From NCBI RefSeq assembly GCF_000738265.1, contig NZ_JFCQ01000016.1:124001-188000 (forward strand): 64,000 nt of DNA, written 5' to 3'. The DNA is from Corynebacterium jeikeium (GTDB taxonomy: Bacteria; Actinomycetota; Actinomycetes; Mycobacteriales; Mycobacteriaceae). Of the stretch, positions 38,651 to 51,397 are shown in pieces. The first letter of the stretch is position 1. The number at the start of each line of letters is the position of its first letter. The notes beneath the pieces were generated by a model that was given only the letters and a program-made list of their open reading frames with translations, had not been told where the DNA came from and searched no databases. The position numbers and the translations under genes were made by a program.

Positions 38651-39223
38651 CTAACGGCTAAAACCGCGCAATATTGTTTCTACTCCCAGCACTAGATCCT
38701 CCCGTGCGTGGGCTTGGGAACTTCCTGCATCTTCCTCTGCCGTGCCCAGGCTCAAGGCCACGCCCTGGCGCGCCTGCAGCTCTAGCGCGGAGCCGAATAC
38801 GAAACGCAGGAGCAGCTTGGAAGCGGCCTCTGTGATGTCCACGGCACCGTCCACGGCACCGTCCACTTCACCGGCATTCAACTCGGTGGCCAGTTCTGCG
38901 CCCAGCTCGGCCGCCAGTTCTCTGTCAAGCGTGTCGCTGGCCACCGCTGCCAGTGTGATTTCGGCGCCATCGCGGAGGGAGGTGAGGGCGTCAAAAAGAA
39001 AAGAACAATAATCGGCCGCACTGCCGGGGCGGGCGGGCACGGCGGTGAGGATCGACTCGGCAATGCCTCCGAGGAGGGCCTGCTTGTTGGGGAAGTGCCA
39101 GTACAAGGCGCCGGGCGCGACGTCGAGGGCGCGGGCGAGCCGCCGCATCGTGAGGTCGGCCAGGCCGTACTGCTGCAGGATGTCGACTGCGGTGCTCACG
39201 ATTTTCTTGCGGTTTAACTGCAC
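38651..39223 (-). CDS. TetR-family regulator
   Basis: 190 aa from a GTG start. The N-terminal helix-turn-helix is [20 protein letters not shown] then [19 protein letters not shown]; the C-terminal ligand domain is Ala/Glu-rich, with the repeat GAVDGAVD. A longer reading from ATG 39268 would overlap the divergent gene and is less likely. It could control glgX downstream or the divergent membrane gene. An exact dispersed element lies on the antisense strand at 38987-39000. Confidence 0.87.
   Translation of the reverse strand: MQLNRKKIVSTAVDILQQYGLADLTMRRLARALDVAPGALYWHFPNKQALLGGIAESILTAVPARPGSAADYCSFLFDALTSLRDGAEITLAAVASDTLDRELAAELGAELATELNAGEVDGAVDGAVDITEAASKLLLRFVFGSALELQARQGVALSLGTAEEDAGSSQAHAREDLVLGVETILRGFSR
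38987..39000 (+). repeat. Dispersed element GGCGTCANNAAGAA, exact copy
   Basis: Antisense to tetR, where the sense codons read LFDAL as CTTTTTGACGCCCTC. Confidence 0.55.
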
Positions 39224-39266
39224 AGTGTCCCAGAGTAGTGGACTAGATTGCCGTAGGGTGAGCCAC

Positions 39267-39830
39267 ATGAAGTTTCGTGACGGTGCGCTGGACCAGAAGA
39301 ACCAGCGCCAGTTAATCCCCCGACCGATCGGGGAAGCAGCGCTGGTCTTATTCGTCACGCTGGTCACGTTTTTGTTGCTGGGCGTGGTGTGGGGCGCGAT
39401 TCACCCCACATCAGAGTTGAAAGTCACGGCCCACGGGAGCGCTGACACAGTGCCGGGGACGGAGGATGCCTCGTTCCGGGCTTATGTCTACTACCTTGGC
39501 CTGACCACTGTGGGCGGCGTTGCGATTGCCATCTGGGCTTATCGCACTCGCATCCGTGGTCTGCTGATGATGCTGTGGACCACACTGGCGGTGCTCTGGG
39601 GTACTACGGCGACCTGGTCGCTGGGGGCGTGGGTGGCCGATAAGCTGCACTCCGACCCGGTGCCTGCCTACCCGCAGCCGGGGGACGTGATTCAGCTTCT
39701 GGAGGTAGCTAACCCCTCGGTGGGGCTGGTGGTGGCCCCGGCGTTGGCGCTGATTGTGTACTGGCTGGGCGCAACGTTCGCCGACCCGGAGGACTTTGAA
39801 GGAGCAGGGAAAGGGGAAAAGGGGAAGTAG
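39267..39830 (+). CDS. Multi-pass membrane protein of unknown function
   Basis: 187 aa with about four hydrophobic segments (AALVLFVTLVTFLLLGVVWG; AYVYYLGLTTVGGVAIAIWA; LMMLWTTLAVLWGTTATWSL; VGLVVAPALALIVYWLGATF) and a charged C-terminal tail. The loop between helices 1 and 2 is about 35 residues. It resembles actinobacterial DUF2567-type proteins, but that match is weak. Divergent from tetR with 43 bases between, so it is a candidate target of that regulator. Confidence 0.72.
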   Translation: MKFRDGALDQKNQRQLIPRPIGEAALVLFVTLVTFLLLGVVWGAIHPTSELKVTAHGSADTVPGTEDASFRAYVYYLGLTTVGGVAIAIWAYRTRIRGLLMMLWTTLAVLWGTTATWSLGAWVADKLHSDPVPAYPQPGDVIQLLEVANPSVGLVVAPALALIVYWLGATFADPEDFEGAGKGEKGK

Positions 39831-39866
39831 CCCCTTGAGCTCAGCTTTCGTACTAACGTAGAGCGA

Positions 39867-40895
39867 ATGCTGAGCAACATGTTAAAGAGCATCACTCGCA
39901 TGGATGGCCGGTGGGACATGCCGGACACAGTCTCCCTCGACGAGTGGGCCACGGAGGTTCGTCGCCTCAAGGAAGAGAAGAATGCGCTGATTCTGGCGCA
40001 CAATTATCAGCTGCCGGAGATCCAGGACATTGCCGACCACACCGGCGATTCCCTGGCGCTGTCGCGCATTGCCGCGGAGACGGACGCGGACGTGATCGTC
40101 TTCTGCGGTGTGCACTTTATGGCGGAGACCGCGAAGATTCTGTCGCCGGAGAAAACCGTTCTTATTCCGGACGCCGCCGCGGGGTGTTCGCTGGCCGATT
40201 CCCTTACGGCCGACGAGCTGCGCGAGTGGAAGGCCGAGCACCCGGGGGCCGTGGTGGTCAGCTACGTGAACACCACCGCCGACGTGAAGGCACTGACGGA
40301 TATCTGCTGCACCAGCTCCAATGCTGTCGATGTGGTGGCCAGCCTGCCGGAGGGTCAGGAGGTGCTGTTCGGGCCCGATCAGTTCCTCGGCGCGCACGTG
40401 CGCCGCGAAACCGGGAGGGACAACATCCACGTCTGGGCGGGCGAGTGCCACGTGCATGCGGGGATCTCTGGGCAAGAGTTAAACCAGCAGGCGCACGACA
40501 ACCCGACGGCCGACCTGTTTATCCACCCGGAGTGTGGCTGCGCGAACTCCGCGATCTACCTGGCCGGGGAGGGCATTGTGGAACCCGAGCGGGTGAAGAT
40601 GCTGTCTACCGGCGACATGATCACGCAAGCGAAGACAACCAGCCAGTCCACCGTTCTGGTGGCTACCGAGGTCGGCATGCTGCACCAGCTACGGCAAGCA
40701 GCCCCGGGCGTGGACTTCCGTGCCGTCAACGACCGGGCAGCCTGCACGTACATGAAGATGATCACCCCGGCGGCGCTGCTGCGCTGCCTAGCGCTCGGCG
40801 AGGACGAGGTGACGGTGGATGAGGAAACCGCGGCAGCGGCGCGCCGATCCGTGGAACGCATGATCGCTATCGGCAACCCGGGAAGTGGGGAATAG
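39867..40895 (+). CDS. nadA: Quinolinate synthase A
   Basis: 4Fe-4S enzyme that condenses iminoaspartate with dihydroxyacetone phosphate to quinolinate. Cys ligands are in [16 protein letters not shown] and the DRAACTYM end; [20 protein letters not shown] is the N-terminal signature. 342 aa, with a possibly overlong N-terminus (alternative Met at residue 18). The stop overlaps the nadC GTG start. No nadB is present nearby, so the iminoaspartate source is elsewhere. Confidence 0.94.
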   Translation: MLSNMLKSITRMDGRWDMPDTVSLDEWATEVRRLKEEKNALILAHNYQLPEIQDIADHTGDSLALSRIAAETDADVIVFCGVHFMAETAKILSPEKTVLIPDAAAGCSLADSLTADELREWKAEHPGAVVVSYVNTTADVKALTDICCTSSNAVDVVASLPEGQEVLFGPDQFLGAHVRRETGRDNIHVWAGECHVHAGISGQELNQQAHDNPTADLFIHPECGCANSAIYLAGEGIVEPERVKMLSTGDMITQAKTTSQSTVLVATEVGMLHQLRQAAPGVDFRAVNDRAACTYMKMITPAALLRCLALGEDEVTVDEETAAAARRSVERMIAIGNPGSGE

Positions 40896-41860
40896 TGGAC
40901 CACGGAGAAGTCGAACACGGAGAAGTCGAACACGGAGACATCGAACACAGCGAAACGGAACTGCCTTACCCGAACCAACTCACCGATCCCTCCCGCATAA
41001 GGGCTGCGTACCTGCGCATGGCGAAAGTAGCGCTGGAAGAGGACTTCGGTGATGGTGCGGATGTCAGCACCTTGGCCACCGTGCCCGCCGAGGCGACCGG
41101 TGTGAAGGTCATGCGCGCTCGACAGTCGGGTGTTATTAGTGGCCTGGATGCAGTGGACATTGTCGCGGAGGTCGCCGCAGATCGGCACGTGGACGTCACC
41201 GCGGTGGTGGCCGATGGAGACCGGGTGGAAGCGGGGGACGAGGTCGCCCGCGTCGAAGGCAAGATCCAGCACATCTTAATGCTGGAGCGCACGCTGCTGA
41301 ACATTCTGAGCCACGCCTCCGGCATCGCCACGCAGACCCGCGCCTGGGTCGACGTGGTGGAAGCTGCGGCCACTAGCCCGCGCGGATGCCGGGTGCGCGA
41401 TTCCCGCAAGACCCTGCCGGGCATGCGCATGCTGGAAAAGCGCGCGATCGTGCACGGCGGTGGCTACCCACACCGCTACAACCTGGGCGACCAGGTGATG
41501 GTCAAGGACAATCACGTCGAACTGTCGAGTGCCGCCGAAGCCTATGCGCGGGTGCGGGATTTCTTGGGGGAGGACGCCACCACGTGGGTAGAGGTCGAAG
41601 TGGATAACCTTAACCAGCTCGCGGAGCTGCTGGCCACTGATCGGCCCCACCCGCCCCAGGTGCTGCTGGATAACTTCAGCGTGGAAGATACCCGCAAGGC
41701 AGTGGAGCTGCGCAACCAGCTGGCCCCGCAGGTGCTGTTGGAATCTTCCGGCGGGCTGACGCTCGACGTCGCCGGGGACTACGCCGCTGCCGGCGTGGAG
41801 TCCGTGGCCGTTGGGGGCCTGACCCACAGCGTGCAGGCGCTGGACATCGGGCTGGATTAA
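40895..41860 (+). CDS. nadC: Quinolinate phosphoribosyltransferase
   Basis: Converts quinolinate and PRPP to nicotinate mononucleotide. Conserved RDSRKTLPGMRMLEKRA, VHGGGYPHRYNLGDQVMVKD and ESSGGLTLDVAGDYA are present. 321 aa; the first 25 residues are a His/Glu repeat (DHGEVEHGEVEHGDIEHS) absent from typical homologues. A later start is possible, but no nearby Met or Val start follows before the core. Two-gene unit with nadA. Confidence 0.93.
   Translation: MDHGEVEHGEVEHGDIEHSETELPYPNQLTDPSRIRAAYLRMAKVALEEDFGDGADVSTLATVPAEATGVKVMRARQSGVISGLDAVDIVAEVAADRHVDVTAVVADGDRVEAGDEVARVEGKIQHILMLERTLLNILSHASGIATQTRAWVDVVEAAATSPRGCRVRDSRKTLPGMRMLEKRAIVHGGGYPHRYNLGDQVMVKDNHVELSSAAEAYARVRDFLGEDATTWVEVEVDNLNQLAELLATDRPHPPQVLLDNFSVEDTRKAVELRNQLAPQVLLESSGGLTLDVAGDYAAAGVESVAVGGLTHSVQALDIGLD
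40901..40960 (+). repeat. 15-bp tandem repeat at the start of nadC
   Basis: CACGGAGAAGTCGAA occurs twice exactly (40901-40930), then as CACGGAGACATCGAA and a degenerate fourth unit. It encodes HGEVE-type pentapeptides and remains in frame. Confidence 0.85.
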
Positions 41861-41873
41861 GCCACGTACCCTA

Positions 41874-43127
41874 TCAGGATTCCCAGCGCTCCAGCGCGGC
41901 CAGTCGGCGTTCGTCGATCTCCTCGGCGATCGCTTCGTGGCCCAGTTCTGTGGCCGCCACCAGCGCCATCGTGTAGCTGCCGATGGTGCGCTCGTCGTCG
42001 GCGCTGAACTCGGACCACTCCGCCACCAGGCGCGCATTCGCCAGGGCTTCCTCAAACAGCCCGCAGTTCAGTGCGGCCTCCGCCAGTGTGTAGCGCAGGT
42101 TTAGCACCGCGGGGGATAGGGGGCAGCCCGCGATGGCGTCCAGTTCGGCGTTGGCCAGTTCCCAGGCCTCGCCGGGGTATCCCTCGCCCAGCAGAGCCAT
42201 CGCCGCCAACCCCGCGCAGCGCAACGCAATCACTCCCGCGTCGAGTTCACCTGCCAGCGCCATGCAGGTTCTCCAGTGATCGGCGACGGACAAAAGGGAA
42301 CTCGCTTCGCTCTCTGCCGCCCGGAACATTTCGAAATGCGCCAGCATGTCGTGCGCCTCGTACAGCGAAACTGTTTGCGCGCCGGAGCCGCCACCGCTCG
42401 ACACAGAGTCTTCCTCGCCTTCCTCCAGCCTCTCGACCAGTGCCGTGACCAGCTCGAAAGCCTCTTCGCGGCGCCCGCGGAACCAGGCCTCTTGGGCGAA
42501 CCACAGCTGCCGGTCGGCCGCGCTCGGGGGTTTCCGGCCGAACCGGCGCACAAGTTTGGCGAAGGAATCGGCGAAGTCGCACGCGGTGGCGTCATCCTCC
42601 AAAGAACCAGAAAGGTTCGTAGCCACCGCAAAGCCCGTCGTGGCCGCCGAAGTCAGCCGATCGGCAACAGTTGGGTCGAGGTCGCGGTGCGTGATGTGCG
42701 GCGCCTCGCCGAGGGTGGGGGAATCCGGGTGCGGGCGAAAGCCGTCGAACCCCTGCGCCAGCTGTGCCAGCATTTCGCTCGGCGAGTGCAGCTCGGCGAA
42801 GGCGGTGGGGTCTTCCTCCTGGGCGAGAGCCTGGTGGGCCAGCAGAGCCAAGGCCTCCAGCGCCAGCGCGTGATCGTCGTGGCTGCGCGCCCAATGCCGC
42901 AGGTCGCGTAGCGCGCCGACCGCCTCGTCGGCGAAGCCCAAGTGGTCCGCGGCGCTGGCCCGCATGCTGTAGAACTCGCCGCGCAGCTCGTCCGGAACCT
43001 CGTCCGGGGTGGCCAGCCAGTACTGCCGGGCGAAGTCGCTGGCTAGGCGCCAACTCGTCGCAGCGTGCGCCCCCGAAACAGCGGCCGCGCGACTGTCACG
43101 GAGCAGTGAAAGGAGTGTCTGGGCCAT
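41874..43127 (-). CDS. Helical repeat-like protein of unknown function
   Basis: 417 aa, soluble, Ala/Glu/Leu-rich, with repeated helix pairs reminiscent of TPR proteins (EAVGALRDLRHWARSHDDHA, EEAFELVTALVERLEEG, EEALANARLVAEW). No catalytic motif or signal peptide. Divergent from hisD with 56 bases between and convergent with nadC. A similar gene next to hisD is common in corynebacteria, but a role in histidine synthesis is not shown. Confidence 0.72.
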   Translation of the reverse strand: MAQTLLSLLRDSRAAAVSGAHAATSWRLASDFARQYWLATPDEVPDELRGEFYSMRASAADHLGFADEAVGALRDLRHWARSHDDHALALEALALLAHQALAQEEDPTAFAELHSPSEMLAQLAQGFDGFRPHPDSPTLGEAPHITHRDLDPTVADRLTSAATTGFAVATNLSGSLEDDATACDFADSFAKLVRRFGRKPPSAADRQLWFAQEAWFRGRREEAFELVTALVERLEEGEEDSVSSGGGSGAQTVSLYEAHDMLAHFEMFRAAESEASSLLSVADHWRTCMALAGELDAGVIALRCAGLAAMALLGEGYPGEAWELANAELDAIAGCPLSPAVLNLRYTLAEAALNCGLFEEALANARLVAEWSEFSADDERTIGSYTMALVAATELGHEAIAEEIDERRLAALERWES

Positions 43128-43183
43128 GGCGTAAACTCTAGCCCAGCATTAAATGAAGCACTCGGAAGGAAGCTGCGTACACC

Positions 43184-45642
<2,459 letters not shown>

Positions 45643-45699
45643 GCTGACGTTTCAAGAGGAAAAGACAGCAAAAGACGGAGAGGTAGGTACAGAGACACC

Positions 45700-46314
45700 G
45701 TGGCAACGAACCCCACCCCGCGCATCGGGAAGGCCCAGCGCGCCACCCAAGAATCGGACATTCAGGTTGAGTGGAACCTGGACGGCACCGGCAAGACCGA
45801 CATCGATACGGGTCTGCCGTTCTTTGACCATATGCTGACTGCCCTCGGTGCGCACGGCTCCTTTGACCTGACCGTGCACGCCCGCGGCGACGTGGAGATC
45901 GACGCCCACCACACCGTGGAAGACACCGGCATCGTCATGGGCCAGGCGCTGGCACAGGCCCTGGGAGACAAGGCAGGCATCCGCCGCTTCGGCGATGCCT
46001 TCATCCCCATGGACGAAACTCTGGCACACGCGGCAGTGGACGTATCCGGTCGTCCGTACTACGTGGGCGTGGGGGAGCCGGAGCAGATGCTGAGCGCCGT
46101 GATCGGCGGACACTACGCCACGGTGATTAACCAGCACTTCTTCGAGACGCTGGCGCTGAACGCACGCATCGCGCTGCACGTGCGCTGCCTGTACGGCCGC
46201 GACCCGCACCACATCACCGAAGCGGAGTTTAAAGCCGTGGCCCGCGCGCTACGCGCCGCAGTGGAGGACGACCCGCGCGTAGGTGGGGTGCCATCGACCA
46301 AGGGAACGCTGTAA
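45700..46314 (+). CDS. hisB: Imidazoleglycerol-phosphate dehydratase
   Basis: Manganese enzyme making imidazole-acetol phosphate. [49 protein letters not shown] and [18 protein letters not shown] are all conserved. 204 aa, monofunctional with no phosphatase domain. GTG start. The stop overlaps the MFS ATG (TAATG). Confidence 0.95.
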   Translation: MATNPTPRIGKAQRATQESDIQVEWNLDGTGKTDIDTGLPFFDHMLTALGAHGSFDLTVHARGDVEIDAHHTVEDTGIVMGQALAQALGDKAGIRRFGDAFIPMDETLAHAAVDVSGRPYYVGVGEPEQMLSAVIGGHYATVINQHFFETLALNARIALHVRCLYGRDPHHITEAEFKAVARALRAAVEDDPRVGGVPSTKGTL

Positions 46315-47663
46315 TGGCGCGCCCGAAGGCGCTGAGCATTGAAGAACTAGAAAAGATCGATTCCGTGTGGCAGGCCCCCGGGCTGAAGGCCACGCTGGTC
46401 TCGGTCTTCTGTGCTTTCGGTGGTTGGGCGCTACTTCTGCCGGTCATCCCCATGGCCGTGATCGCTGGGGGCGGAACCGATAGCGTGGCCGGCCTGTCCA
46501 CGGGCGTGTTTATGGCCGCGACTGTTCTTACGCAGGCCTTTACTCCGCGCTTGCTGCGTGGAGTGGGCTACACCCCGGTGATGTTCGGCGCGGGTCTGCT
46601 GCTGGGACTACCGGCTCTGGTTTATGTTGCGGACATGTCGGCGGTGACGGTGCTGGCGATCGCCGCGGTGCGTGGCGTGGGCTTCGGCGCGGTGACGGTG
46701 ACGGAGGCTGCGCTGATCGCAGAGCTGGTGCCGCCCAGGCTGGTGGGCCGGTCGTCTGGCGTGTTCGGCGCGACGGTGGGTGTGACACAGCTGATCAGCT
46801 TCCCGCTGGGCATGTGGCTATACGACAGCTACGGCCTGGCCTGGGCGTGTGCCGCGGCTGCGGTGTACTCGATCGTCGGCGCGCTGGCGGCGCTGCGCCT
46901 GCCGAAGGTGGAGCGCGAGAATTCGCCCGGCGTGGCGGCCGACATTCCCGCTAACGCGACCGCACAGGCGGACTTCACCCCGGCGGCCCCGCGCGTGGCG
47001 ACGTGGAAGCTGGCCACCGTGCCGGGTCTGTCCATCGGTGCGGCGGCCGTGGGTTTTGCCTCTTTCAGCACGTTCCTGGCGCCTGCCGCGGGCGAGATCG
47101 ACGCTGGCGTGGCCGCCACGATCTCTGGCCTGGCGCTGAGCGTGGTGGGGCTGATGCAGATCGGTTCGCGATTGTTCAGCGGTTGGTACGCCGACCGGGT
47201 GGGCGAGCCGGGGCGCCTCAACGCGCTGGGCTTGGTTCTGTGCGTGGTGGGCCTCGGATCCGCCGCGGTGATGCTGGGTGTGCATCCCAGTGGCGGGCTG
47301 CTACTGGGATGGTCGCTGCTGTCGGCTGCGCTGTTCGGTGCGGGTTTCGGCATTAACCAGACCGAGGCGCTGTTGATGCTGTTCGATCGCCTTCCCCGGG
47401 AGGAATCCGCCAAGGCTTCCGCATTGTGGAACATGACCTTCGACGGCGGCACGGGAGCGGGTGCGATCCTGCTGGGCTTCGTTGCTGGAGCGCTGACGTA
47501 CCAGGGTGCGTTCGTGGCGGCCGGGGCGGTTGCCGCGTTCGGTTGTGTGGTGGCTGTCCTCGACCGAATCGTGGGGCGTCACCGCGTAACCGACTACGGC
47601 AATGTCCGCGAGACCCTGCGTAGAGTACGCCGACGTGAATTGCGCCCGGGTAAGTCCGGCTAG
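46314..47663 (+). CDS. MFS transporter in the his operon
   Basis: 449 aa with about 12 hydrophobic segments and a basic C-terminus. Translationally coupled to hisB and followed 11 bases later by hisH. An MFS gene at this place is seen in other corynebacteria, where it has been suspected of exporting histidine or an intermediate; no substrate is proven. The N-terminal [14 protein letters not shown] stretch is cytosolic. Confidence 0.88.
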   Translation: MARPKALSIEELEKIDSVWQAPGLKATLVSVFCAFGGWALLLPVIPMAVIAGGGTDSVAGLSTGVFMAATVLTQAFTPRLLRGVGYTPVMFGAGLLLGLPALVYVADMSAVTVLAIAAVRGVGFGAVTVTEAALIAELVPPRLVGRSSGVFGATVGVTQLISFPLGMWLYDSYGLAWACAAAAVYSIVGALAALRLPKVERENSPGVAADIPANATAQADFTPAAPRVATWKLATVPGLSIGAAAVGFASFSTFLAPAAGEIDAGVAATISGLALSVVGLMQIGSRLFSGWYADRVGEPGRLNALGLVLCVVGLGSAAVMLGVHPSGGLLLGWSLLSAALFGAGFGINQTEALLMLFDRLPREESAKASALWNMTFDGGTGAGAILLGFVAGALTYQGAFVAAGAVAAFGCVVAVLDRIVGRHRVTDYGNVRETLRRVRRRELRPGKSG

Positions 47664-47674
47664 ACTAACTGGTT

Positions 47675-48430
47675 ATGACTCCTTCGACTTCTCTTTCTTC
47701 TCGACGCCCACACGTCGCCCTGCTGGACTACGGCAGCGGAAATGTACGTTCTGCCCAGCGAGCCGTAGAAAAAGCCGGCGCCGAGGTAGAAGTGACGAAG
47801 GATCCGGAAGTGGTACAGCGGGCCGACGGCTTGCTGGTGCCGGGTGTGGGGGCATACAGCGCGTGCATGAAGCAGCTGCACAGTGTGTACGGTGATCGCC
47901 TGATCGGCCAGCGTTTGGCGGGAGGACGCCCGGTGTTGGGCATCTGCGTGGGCATGCAGATCCTTTTCGATCGGGGAGTGGAGTTCGCGGAAGGCTCTGG
48001 GGAAGGCGCTGGGGACGGCACTGGTACTGGGGATGGGGAAAGTGCCTTTACTGAAGGTATGGGCGAATGGCCGGGCACCGTGGAAAAGCTGGATGCCGAC
48101 GTGCTGCCGCACATGGGGTGGAACACGGTAGAGCGTGGCGACGGATCCTCCGCCAGCGCTCTGGGCGCGGCGGCGAGCGAGCCGTCGAAGATGTTCGCCG
48201 GGATCGAGGATTCTGAGCGGTTCTACTTTGTGCACTCCTACGGCGTGCGGGAGTGGGAGCTGATGACCGACGGACGCACGGAGCCCCCGCTGGTGCACTG
48301 GGCAACTCACGGACGCAGCCGCTTCGTGGCGGCCGTGGAAAACGGCCCGTTGTGGGCCACGCAGTTTCACCCGGAGAAGTCGGGGGAGGCGGGCATTCGC
48401 CTTCTGCGCAACTGGGTGGAGACACTTTAG
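47675..48430 (+). CDS. hisH: HisH, glutaminase subunit of IGP synthase
   Basis: Class I glutamine amidotransferase that feeds ammonia to His[35 protein letters not shown] with catalytic Cys (about residue 92), and QFHPEKSG with His and Glu near the C-terminus. 251 aa, about 35 more than usual, largely because of a Gly/Glu-rich insert ([16 protein letters not shown]) just after the GVEF strand. The catalytic residues are intact, so it is probably functional. Confidence 0.94.
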   Translation: MTPSTSLSSRRPHVALLDYGSGNVRSAQRAVEKAGAEVEVTKDPEVVQRADGLLVPGVGAYSACMKQLHSVYGDRLIGQRLAGGRPVLGICVGMQILFDRGVEFAEGSGEGAGDGTGTGDGESAFTEGMGEWPGTVEKLDADVLPHMGWNTVERGDGSSASALGAAASEPSKMFAGIEDSERFYFVHSYGVREWELMTDGRTEPPLVHWATHGRSRFVAAVENGPLWATQFHPEKSGEAGIRLLRNWVETL

Positions 48431-48498
48431 CTCTAGAACTAGCACTAGTTTCCCTGTTTCAAACGTCGCCGAAGTTTATACGCGTTAGGATTCTCCCT

Positions 48499-49263
48499 AT
48501 GGCTTCTACAGATAACTCCCGTGCCCTGACCTTGCTTCCTGCCGTCGACGTTGCCGACGGCCAAGCAGTCCGCCTAGTACAGGGCGCAGCGGGCACGGAA
48601 ACCAGCTACGGAGCGCCGATCGAGGCAGCCCTGGCCTGGCAGAACGCGGGGGCGGAGTGGATCCATCTGGTGGATCTGGACGCCGCCTTCGGTAGGGGCA
48701 GCAACTTTGAGCTTCTCAAGGAGGTCACCGGCCAGCTGGACGTCAACGTTGAGCTGAGTGGCGGCATCCGCGACGATGAGTCGCTGGAGCGCGCCCTATC
48801 CACCGGCTGCCGCCGGGTGAACATCGGCACCGCCGCACTGGAAGACCCCGACTGGTGCGAGTCTGTCATCGCCCGCTACGGCGACAAGGTCGCCATCGGC
48901 CTGGATACCCGCGAGATTGACGGCGAGTGGCGCCTGCGCGGTCGCGGCTGGACCTCCGACGGCGGTGAGCTGTGGGAGGTGCTGGAGCGCCTGGACTCCC
49001 AGGGAGTGTCCCGACTCGTGGTCACCGACGTCAGCCGTGATGGCATGCTGAACGGCCCGAACATCGATCTGCTGCGCGACGTGGCGGCTGCCACCGATGC
49101 GCCGGTCGTGGCCTCTGGTGGTATCTCCAGCCTGGATGACATCCGTGCGCTGACCGCCGTGGTGAACGAGGGCGTGGATTCTGCGATTGTGGGCAAGGCC
49201 CTGTACGCCGGCAAGTTCACCCTGGAGCAGGCCTTGGAAGTCGCGAGCGGGGTCGATAACTAA
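48499..49263 (+). CDS. hisA: HisA/PriA isomerase
   Basis: Phosphoribosylformimino-AICAR-phosphate isomerase, a (beta/alpha)8 barrel, 254 aa. [30 protein letters not shown] and [13 protein letters not shown] are conserved. In many actinobacteria this protein (PriA) also does the TrpF reaction; the lack of trpF in the trp block here is consistent with that, as inference. Start ATG at 48499. The 68-base gap after hisH may contain a promoter. Confidence 0.94.
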   Translation: MASTDNSRALTLLPAVDVADGQAVRLVQGAAGTETSYGAPIEAALAWQNAGAEWIHLVDLDAAFGRGSNFELLKEVTGQLDVNVELSGGIRDDESLERALSTGCRRVNIGTAALEDPDWCESVIARYGDKVAIGLDTREIDGEWRLRGRGWTSDGGELWEVLERLDSQGVSRLVVTDVSRDGMLNGPNIDLLRDVAAATDAPVVASGGISSLDDIRALTAVVNEGVDSAIVGKALYAGKFTLEQALEVASGVDN

Positions 49264-50240
49264 TGACAGCCTTCCACGGAGTCCCCCCAGAAGAGCTGGA
49301 TACTCGCTCGCTGCTGGCCATTGCCGAGGCTGCAGTGGACGAAGCGGAAACGACTTTCACCGCAGCCGTCGGCGCGGAGCCCGAGGTCATCAAGTCCCCC
49401 GGTGATTTCGCCACTGAGGCGGATCTGACCGTCGAGCGCCAGCTACGCACTCTGTTGACCCAATACACTGGCCTGCCCGTGCACGGCGAGGAGTTCGGCA
49501 CGGTCCGCCCCGGTGAGGTTCCGGGGGAGAACATCACCGAGCCGAATCCCAGCGACGCTATGGCCGACGGCCTGGACGGCCCGCGACGGAAGTCCCTGGA
49601 AGCCGGGGACCAAGAGCTGCCGGAGACCTTCTGGGTCGTCGACCCCATCGACGGCACGGCCAACTACGCGGTGGGCAACCCCTTTGCCTGCATCCTGGTT
49701 TCCCTGGTGCACCAGGGGCAGACCATGGTTTCTGTGACCGAGATGCCACTGCTGGGCAAGCGCATCACCGCCCGCCGCGGCCACGGCCTGCTGGTGGACG
49801 GCCACCCCTCGCGCGCCATGCCACCGTCGGATCCGGGGGTTACGCAGATCAGCTTCGGCTCTATCCTGTCGCAGCGCCGCGGTAACCTGCCGATTTCCTA
49901 CCGCCAGGACATGCTGAACGAGATCGGCAAGTCCTACCCACGCATGCGCGTCACCGGCTCCGTGGGCATCGACCTGGCCTTCACCGCCGCCGGCGTGTTC
50001 GGCGGGACGGTGACCTTCAGCCCGAACCTGTGGGACAACGCTGCGGGCATCCTCGCGGTGGAAGAAAACGGCGGCATTGCCACCGACTTCGCGGGCAATC
50101 CCTGGCGCCCGGGCGTGTCCGGCCTGGTTGCCGGCGAGCCAGAGGTACACGCCACCATCCTGCAGCACATCCAGGCTGTGCCGATCGGCACAGCCGCCCG
50201 CAACGCCCAGGAGATCCGCGATCGAGGAGGCATCCGATGA
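49263..50240 (+). CDS. impA: Inositol monophosphatase-family phosphatase
   Basis: Magnesium-dependent phosphatase. [12 protein letters not shown] (about residues 122-133), GEEFG and [16 protein letters not shown] are the metal and substrate motifs. 325 aa, including an extra loop of about 35 residues before WVVDPIDGT. Named impA for its place between hisA and hisF, as in C. glutamicum and mycobacteria; it could act on histidinol phosphate or inositol phosphate. It overlaps hisF by 4 bases. Confidence 0.9.
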   Translation: MTAFHGVPPEELDTRSLLAIAEAAVDEAETTFTAAVGAEPEVIKSPGDFATEADLTVERQLRTLLTQYTGLPVHGEEFGTVRPGEVPGENITEPNPSDAMADGLDGPRRKSLEAGDQELPETFWVVDPIDGTANYAVGNPFACILVSLVHQGQTMVSVTEMPLLGKRITARRGHGLLVDGHPSRAMPPSDPGVTQISFGSILSQRRGNLPISYRQDMLNEIGKSYPRMRVTGSVGIDLAFTAAGVFGGTVTFSPNLWDNAAGILAVEENGGIATDFAGNPWRPGVSGLVAGEPEVHATILQHIQAVPIGTAARNAQEIRDRGGIR

Positions 50241-51019
50241 GCGTTACCGTGCGCGTCATCCCTTGTTTGGACGTGGACAACGGCCGCGTAGTCAAGGGCG
50301 TGAACTTCGAGGGGCTGCGCGACGCGGGTGATCCCGTGGAGCTGGCGAAGCGCTACGACGCGCTCGGCGCTGACGAGTTGACCTTCCTGGACGTTTCCGC
50401 CTCCAAGGACGGCCGTGGCACCATGCTGGACGTCGTCCGCCGCACCGCAGACCAGGTATTTATCCCGCTGACCGTCGGCGGGGGAGTACGCAGCGAGGAA
50501 GACGTGGACGCCCTGCTGCGCGCCGGAGCCGACAAAGTCTCCGTCAACTCTTCCGCCGTAGCCCGCCCCGAGCTGCTGCGGGAGCTTTCGCAGCGCTTCG
50601 GCGCGCAGTGCATCGTCCTGTCGGTGGACGCCCGCCGCGTGAAAGACCCCGCGGAGGCCGACAAGTATCCCTCCGGCTTCGAGGTCACCACCCACGGCGG
50701 CACCAAGTCCGCTGGGCTGGACGCCATCGAGTGGGCCCGCAAGGGCGAGGAACTGGGCGTGGGGGAGATTCTGCTGAACTCCATGGATGGCGACGGAACC
50801 AAGGCCGGCTTCGATATCGAGATGCTGCAGGCCGTACGCAAGGCCGTCTCCATCCCGGTCATCGCCTCCGGTGGTGCAGGCGCCCCGGAGCACTTCCCGC
50901 CCGCCGTGGAAGCCGGCGCAGATGCGGTACTAGCTGCCTCTATCTTCCACTTCCAAGAAGTGGAGATCAGCGAAGTCAAGCAGGCCCTGGCCGACGCGGG
51001 CTATGAGGTGCGCCTGTGA
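50237..51019 (+). CDS. hisF: HisF, cyclase subunit of IGP synthase
   Basis: Barrel subunit that forms imidazoleglycerol phosphate and [25 protein letters not shown], with catalytic Asp in CLDVD, ITV-like [15 protein letters not shown], and [17 protein letters not shown]-like [15 protein letters not shown] with the second Asp. 260 aa. The start ATG overlaps the impA stop and the end overlaps hisI. Confidence 0.95.
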   Translation: MSVTVRVIPCLDVDNGRVVKGVNFEGLRDAGDPVELAKRYDALGADELTFLDVSASKDGRGTMLDVVRRTADQVFIPLTVGGGVRSEEDVDALLRAGADKVSVNSSAVARPELLRELSQRFGAQCIVLSVDARRVKDPAEADKYPSGFEVTTHGGTKSAGLDAIEWARKGEELGVGEILLNSMDGDGTKAGFDIEMLQAVRKAVSIPVIASGGAGAPEHFPPAVEAGADAVLAASIFHFQEVEISEVKQALADAGYEVRL

Positions 51020-51387
51020 GCAGCACAGACCCAAACACAGATCCGGCAACCTACGACCTAGACCCAGTCATCGCCGAGCGCGTCCGCTTCAACGCAGACG
51101 GCCTCGTACCCGCTATCGTCCAGGACGTCACCAATGGCGATGTGCTGATGATGGCGTGGATGAACGACCACGCCCTGGCCCATACCCTGGCCACCAAGAA
51201 GGGCACTTACTGGTCCCGATCCCGCCAGTCCTATTGGATCAAGGGCGAAACTAGTGGCCACACCCAGCGCGTCGAAGAGGTGCGCCTGGACTGTGACGGC
51301 GACACGGTGCTGCTGAAGATCGAGCAGACCGGTGCTGCGTGCCACACCGGCGACCGCACTTGTTTCGACGCCGACCGCTTGGCCTAG
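51016..51387 (+). CDS. hisI: Phosphoribosyl-AMP cyclohydrolase
   Basis: Zinc enzyme opening the adenine ring of [59 protein letters not shown] and [11 protein letters not shown] cover the metal Cys/His ligands. 123 aa, without a fused HisE domain, so hisE must be elsewhere. It starts inside the last codons of hisF. TrpE follows within about 10 bases. Confidence 0.95.
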   Translation: MSSTDPNTDPATYDLDPVIAERVRFNADGLVPAIVQDVTNGDVLMMAWMNDHALAHTLATKKGTYWSRSRQSYWIKGETSGHTQRVEEVRLDCDGDTVLLKIEQTGAACHTGDRTCFDADRLA

Positions 51388-51397
51388 CATGTTAGCC

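Noticed and set aside
39224-39266. TetR operator in the divergent gap
   Set aside because: Only a 4-base GTCC/GGAC symmetry was seen, too weak to call.
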